NCBI GenBank assembly: GCA_014529385.2
Contig: CM043943.1
Location: 154,475,092-154,539,091 of the forward strand
Source of the DNA: Adiantum capillus-veneris
Lineage: Eukaryota; Streptophyta; Polypodiopsida; Polypodiales; Pteridaceae
Reading direction: 5' to 3'
Length of the DNA stretch: 64,000 nt
The position numbers were made by a program, and so were the translations under genes. A model generated the notes under the pieces. It ran no database searches. It was not told where the DNA came from and saw nothing but the letters and a program-made list of their open reading frames with translations. Positions 59,281 through 64,000 of this stretch are shown here, one piece after another (position 1 is the first letter of the stretch; each line of letters opens with the position of its first letter).

Positions 59281-61206
59281 TTGCTGTCATGTACTAGAGA
59301 CAGTTGTGTAAGCTTACAGGACATTTATGACACTTTGTTGCCTCTTTTCAATGGTGGAAATACGAATGTAAGTTGCAATGAGGCAAATGTACAGCCTATG
59401 GGGGTTTTTGAAAATGTTACAGATCAGCCTATTACTGATGCAGATGTACATGATGTACTTGATGAGGAAAGGGCTGAAAATGAGCAGGCTAGAGGTATGC
59501 CAAAATGGCTGGTGCACACTTTGCATGATAGTAAATTGGATGCACCTTTGTCTAGTCGTACTCGTTCAAGCTCTCGCCATGCATCTTATGCATCAAATTG
59601 TTATGCTTTGGCTATGTCTAGCTTACATGATGTTGAGGAGCCTCTGTCTTTTGATGAAGCACAGAATTCAGAAAATTGGATGGCTGCCATACAATCAGAA
59701 TATGATGCACTTATAGAAAATGACACATGGTCTTTATGTGATTTGCCTCCTGGCAAAAAGGCCATTGGTATGAAGTGGGTGTACAAGTTGAAATGCAAGC
59801 CGGATGGTGAGATCGACTGCCATAAGGCTCTACTTGTTGCAAAGGGTTATGCACATAAAAAAGGCATAGATTATGAAGAGACTTTTGCTCCCACTTGTTG
59901 TATGACTACTGTGCGTTTTCTATGGGCATTGGCAGCTCATTTTGGTTGGGATGTACATCAATCAGACATTGTTACCGCTTTCTTGAATGCTGACATATTT
60001 GAGGATGTTTATGTAATGCAGCCTCGCGGTTTTGTCATAAAAGGACAAGAGGACAAAGTGTGCAGATGTAAGAAGGCTTTGTATGGGTTGAAGCAATCTC
60101 CTCATGCTTGGTATGAGAAAGCTGACACTCATTTGGTCAAACGAGGCTTTCGTAACAGTCCAACAGAAAGCACATTGTATGTAAAGCGTGAGGGTGATGT
60201 AATCTCATTGTGGTTCTTTATGTCGATGATTTGCTGATCACTGGACCAAATGAGAGACATATTGCTGAATTCAAGTCTGATCTGAATGCTACTTTCAAGA
60301 TGAAAGATTTGGGGCTATTGCATCATTACTTGGGTATACAGTTTAAGCAGTGTGATGGTGGTATTTCCTTGTGTCAAAAAAGTTACATAGAGACATTGCT
60401 ATGTAAGTTTGGACTTGAGGATTGCAAACCTATTGCCACTCCCATGGAAACACATTCGAAGTTGAGTCTACATGATGCTGGTGATCCTGCTGATGTCACT
60501 CTTTACCAAACTGATGTTGGCTGCCTCATTTATGTATGCAACACGAGGCCAGATATTGAGTTTTCAATCTCACACGTCAGCAGATTTATGCATAGCCCAG
60601 GGTCTAAGCATTGGCAGGCTATCAAGAGGATTTTCCGCTACCTTAGTGGCACTTTACATCTTGGATTGTTTTATCCCAAGGGGGGATCATTGCCGCCAGA
60701 CTTACATGCTTTTTCGGGCTTAGATTGGGCTGGTTGTTTTGACATGCGAGTGTCCATAAGTGGTTTTTGGTTCATGCTTGGCAGTTCATGTATATCATGG
60801 TTGAGCAAGAAGCAACCTATTGTGGCCACTTCGAGTTGTGAGGTTGAGTACAGGGCAGTCTTCACAGCTACGGTTGAGTGTGTATGGCTCAGACGCCTTA
60901 TGGATGATCTGGGTGTTGGATAGGACACTGCCAACACTGGCAGTGTTCCAGCTGTTAAGTACCCTCCTCTATTTAAATCTAGCTCAGAGCGCATTGGCAG
61001 TTGCGAGGAACCCAATTTTTCATGCTCGCACAAAGCACATGGAGGTGCATTACCACTATGTCAGGGAGAGGCTCTTAGCAGGAGAGATCGGCTTGGCTTA
61101 TGTGCCAACACAGGACAACCTTGCAGATCTTTTCACAAAGGCATTTTCTCGTGAGAAGCTTGAAGCTTTCCGCAAAGCTTTGGGCTTACTCTCCTTTGTG
61201 GAATGA
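59281..61206 (+). pseudogene. Copia E linker, reverse transcriptase and RNase H
   Basis: Open from 59281 through the linker and RT (MKWVYKLKCKPD, DIVTAFLNAD, ALYGLKQSPHAWYEKA) until a 2-bp loss near 60200 shifts frame. The next frame carries LYVDDLLI intact (YVDD 60219-60230) and runs into RNase H (DWAGCF, SSCEVEYRA), stopping at 60921. A foreign stretch of about 50 bp lies at 60932-60983. The tail then has SALAVARNP and AYVPTQDNLADLFTKAF. Confidence 0.87.
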
Positions 61207-61270
61207 TCATGTCCTCAGGGCATGGCACTTCCCTTTACTCATGTGCCAGCTCTCATTCACTGCATCACTG

Positions 61271-61281
61271 CAGGGGGGATT
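61271..61281 (+). other. Copia E polypurine tract
   Basis: CAGGGGGGATT directly before the 3' LTR. Confidence 0.8.
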
Positions 61282-61508
61282 TGTTACCATACACATGTGG
61301 TAGTGATGTGTGTGAACACACTAGGACCGCCGGGGCATTTTTTCCCTCTTTAGGAGGTTTTTCCCCCCGAGGATTGTATATACGCCCATCATTGTAGGGC
61401 TATCCGTCTTTCCATTGCACACTAAGTAACACACTCTCTATTGTGTGCCTTGAGCTTCCTTCGTCTTCTCCAAGCTATGTGTGTTTCTCTGCAACCCAAA
61501 TTCCAACA
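61282..61508 (+). repeat. Copia E 3' LTR
   Basis: TGTTACC to TTCCAACA, 227 bp. Confidence 0.95.
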
Positions 61509-62040
61509 CTCTCCAGGGCTCGACAGTACACTTGGGGAGCAGTAGCTTGGTCCACCCTCACGAGCCCGACACTTCAGTTTGAGCTATCTTCCACCAGCAG
61601 GATGATAATGATGCAGGAGGGGCGACCTACACTCCTGCCTGCTATAGAGCTTACTCCACAAGAGTGGTGCAGTGAGAGAGAGGAGTGTTGGGAGCTCATC
61701 AGTGGCCTGACACTCTGGTTCATCTGGCGGGCCCGTTGCTTCCGCATCTTTGAGGCTCGCCCTGTGCCACTAGTAGAGACTGTTCGCGATTTTTGGTTAG
61801 AGCCAATCCGTACGAGCCAATCCGTACTCTCAGAGGACATCTTGAGGGACTATAGGGCATCTCCAACTGCATGCAGGAGTGCAGAGAGGCTTTCCTTTGA
61901 CTCTGGCGTCCTGGGCCTTTTTACACCATGGTGCAGGGTGTACTCCGATGGCATCACCGACCACCTGTGTGGCTTTTCCCTCCCCCCATTTCTTGATTTA
62001 GCCCCATTGTACATATGCTGGTTTTTTCATTAGGAGAGTC
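61509..62040 (+). pseudogene. LINE ORF2 C-terminus, second half
   Basis: It continues the LINE broken by copia E. It is open 61509-62033, with EECWELISGLTLWFIWRARCFRIFE (about 61680-61755), the L-W-x-I-W-x-x-R-C pattern found after the zinc-binding domain in plant LINE ORF2. The stop is at about 62031-62033. Confidence 0.75.
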
Positions 62041-62870
62041 TCCCACCATGGTTGTTGTAGCCCTCTCTTGAAGACGTGGCTGTAGCCCTATGGGAAGTTT
62101 CAGTAACTAATAGAAGGATCTTTTTCTCGAAAACAAGAACTAGCAACTTCTTAGACCCTCGCGGGCAAATATCTTCTCCTTTGGTGTTCTTAAACTTCAT
62201 GCTTAATGACAGGTGATCTGATAGACATTGTGAAGACATCACCTTCATCTCAAGTAGATATGGCAGCTAATTGGCTTGATGAGAACAATAGCATCAATCC
62301 ACTCTAGAAGCCATGTCGACATACTGCAGACTAGTATAGGTGAACCTTGGTGTGCTATTCCAAGGACCCACCTACCAACACTGCCCACTTTTTGCACAAG
62401 CTAATCCATTTAGATCTTTTCGATCCTGCCAATATGTTTGAAGATCCAGTTCTATCCTTTCTTCTCTCCACCGTATTTAAATCTCCCACCTGTAGCCATT
62501 CCCCATCAACGTGGAAGCCTTTAAGGTGCTCCCATAGTTTTTCTCTTTCCTTCGCCAAGCAGGGACCATATATATAAATTTTTGAAATATGTTAACCTAC
62601 CCACTTGATATTTAATCCTAAATCTTTCCGAGAGGGATGATTAAAAATCACCTTAGGCTCTATATCCCTGTCCACCACAAAAAGTACGCCACTATACCCA
62701 TCATCACCTTCTCCGTAGAAGATCAGTTTCTTCCCCATTGCTTGCTTTCTTGGTGATGTTCCTAGATAGCCCAACAATTGATTTCTTTTCCTTTTTTGAC
62801 TTCCTCCTCATAAAAGAGAGCTCTTCTTATGGGTTTCAAGACCCTTCACATTCCATGAATGCAAAATAAA
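62041..62870 (-). pseudogene. LINE endonuclease (APE-type) remnant, minus strand
   Basis: On minus from about 62870: SWNVKGLE (the SWN start motif of LINE endonucleases), a segment corresponding to 62777-62592, LWEHLKGF..DGEWLQVGDLNTVE with the G-D-x-N motif (about 62500), and a C-terminal SDHLSLSMKF (the S-D-H motif, about 62215). Several stops and shifts. It nicks target DNA in active LINEs; here it is dead. Confidence 0.75.
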
Positions 62871-63600
62871 TTCTTCCATTAAAGGGAGAGAGAAAACGAT
62901 CATCTACACCTCTAGGAACTCTTCTTCTGTGCCATATTTCTTGTTGCCCTCCTTCATAAGACCTTTTCCATTTAACTTAGTTACCATGAGGTTTTTTGGG
63001 TTGGTCGCCTAGAGAGCCTCATAGGTTTTATCATATAGAAAGGGAGTTTTGGGTATGTCAGGTGGGTCTTCTTTCATCCACCTAGATTCTCGTGCCTGTG
63101 ATTTAAAATGCTTGCATGAGATGTTAGGGATTTTCCACCATCCTTCATCATTTTTTCTAAACATGAGTGTCAGAACAATCTTCTAAACCACTCAAGATGT
63201 CATTTTTTTCCTGGGTGATTGATGCGAATCGGTATCCGAAGGTGGCCTTTTTAGTGCTTTGATGGGCTTTGAATGGCTTCCCTAATTCTCTAGGGTTCCC
63301 TTGCTCGTATTATGCTACCCGTTCTCTCTTATCTTTTCCTTTATTTGGTGATGGAGTTTATGTTTCAATGTCCATCTAGAGTGTGGGAGGTACATCTTTA
63401 TCACTTGAAGCTAGGTCGGGTCCCATGGCTGATGCAACTGTGCATGTCCTAGCAAAGTGCCCAAACTTGTTACACTTAACGCATGCACACAAAAATGTAA
63501 TGGAAATGGACTATGAACCTTGAGAATAACAGAATTAAGAAAACTGTAGTGAGCCCCCTCCTTGTAGGGATTTGGGTTGACCTTCAAGCACAAGCCTAGC
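62871..63600 (-). pseudogene. LINE ORF1 C-terminal part with zinc knuckle, minus strand
   Basis: Upstream of the endonuclease on minus. A CCHC knuckle CVKCNKFGHFARTC is encoded at 63483-63442, as in plant LINE ORF1 RNA-binding proteins. The rest is frameshifted. Confidence 0.6.
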
Positions 63601-63609
63601 TTTAAGCAT

Positions 63610-63945
63610 GCACCTTAGTTATCAAGCATCTCATGCACTTTAATAATCAAGAACCTCAAGCATAGGCCTAGCTTAACCTAAGTTCTAAGGACTTTTACAC
63701 TAACCTTTGGATGTCTTTAATGAAGCTAACCATAAGGTCTTTCAAGCTCCATTAGCTAGAATTTCTCTTTGACAGACCATCACCCATTTGGACCCATTGA
63801 CTTTGGTCTCGTGCTGAGATAGATTTATAAGCACATGTTTATATTCTAACTCTTTTTCCCATTTGTTCTCCCACATTAAATGATTAGTTCAATATGAGAA
63901 AATCATTTGGGTTAGTTAGATATTAGTTAAAAAAAATTATTACTA
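63610..63945 (-). repeat. Third chromovirus-family LTR edge (F''), minus orientation, partial
   Basis: It resembles 43720-44014: GGATGTCTTTAATG..GCTAACC.TAAGGTCTTT, TTTCTCTTT.ACAG, and ATTAAATGATTAGTT.AA.ATGAGA.AATCATTT near the end. It is diverged and only the outer LTR part is present. Confidence 0.6.
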
Positions 63946-64000
63946 GAATTTTGAAAATAAGCCCTCTTTGGACTCTCCACAACGATAGAAATCAAAGGGT

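Larger units (their letters stand above)
56316..61508 (+). mobile_element. Copia copy E, structurally complete but defective
   Basis: Two 227-bp LTRs (about a dozen differences by eye), primer site ATTGGTATCAGAGC (56543), gag to RNase H in copia order, purine tract and a near-perfect target duplication. It is inserted in a LINE. It is broken by stops, a 2-bp loss before YVDD, a mutated gag zinc knuckle and an odd insert in RNase H. Confidence 0.95.

Overview
The window looks like repeat-dense, AT-leaning nuclear DNA from a vascular land plant with a large genome. The evidence is one intron-containing plant NPH3-family gene, many Ty1/copia and Ty3/gypsy LTR retrotransposons primed by initiator tRNA-Met, plant-type LINEs, a degraded MULE/FAR1-like transposase, PPR-derived debris, and long (GA)n, (CT)n and (AC)n tracts. 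A fern is my best guess, but that is inference and no marker proves it. There is no operon, CRISPR or other bacterial feature. I could not confirm any tRNA or rRNA gene by eye.

Layout. 1-3.3 kb: short tandem repeats, then a minus-strand LINE reverse-transcriptase remnant. 3.3-13.2 kb: a three-level nest. Part of an LTR element (X) was entered by a gag-only LTR element (H, 3958-12303), which was entered by copia copy A (6213-11442, target duplication TTCTT). 13.1-16 kb: a microsatellite/minisatellite island with large inverted repeats and a LINE 3' end. 16.0-24.9 kb: a broken MULE-like transposase gene split by copia copy B (19532-24662, target duplication ATCTT). 26.3-30.5 kb: the one intact host gene, a minus-strand NPH3-domain gene with three coding exons, a probable 5' UTR exon and a TATA box. 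It lacks most of the usual N-terminal BTB domain. 31.2-45.2 kb: two truncated Ty3/gypsy chromovirus-like elements facing each other. One has a 1.5-kb LTR, gag, protease and part of RT on plus. The other has the integrase C-terminus, a chromodomain and an LTR on minus. A small LTR element (31615-33476) carrying an unrecognised 219-aa ORF sits inside the first LTR. 45.2-46.1 kb: plus-strand LINE RT. 47.1-50.8 kb: copia copy C (minus) abutting copy D (plus), both truncated. 51-55 kb: microsatellites, PPR-derived minisatellite and an unclear minus-strand gag/protease-like remnant. 55.2-62.0 kb: a LINE split by copia copy E (56316-61508). 62.0-64 kb: minus-strand LINE ORF1/endonuclease, then another gypsy LTR edge.

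Five copies of one copia family (A-E) dominate. All are broken by stops, frameshifts or deletions. A, B and E share one nonsense codon, and B and E share a nearly identical 754-bp tract containing three nonsense codons. No element here looks autonomous today. The only feature likely to have a cellular role is the NPH3 gene.
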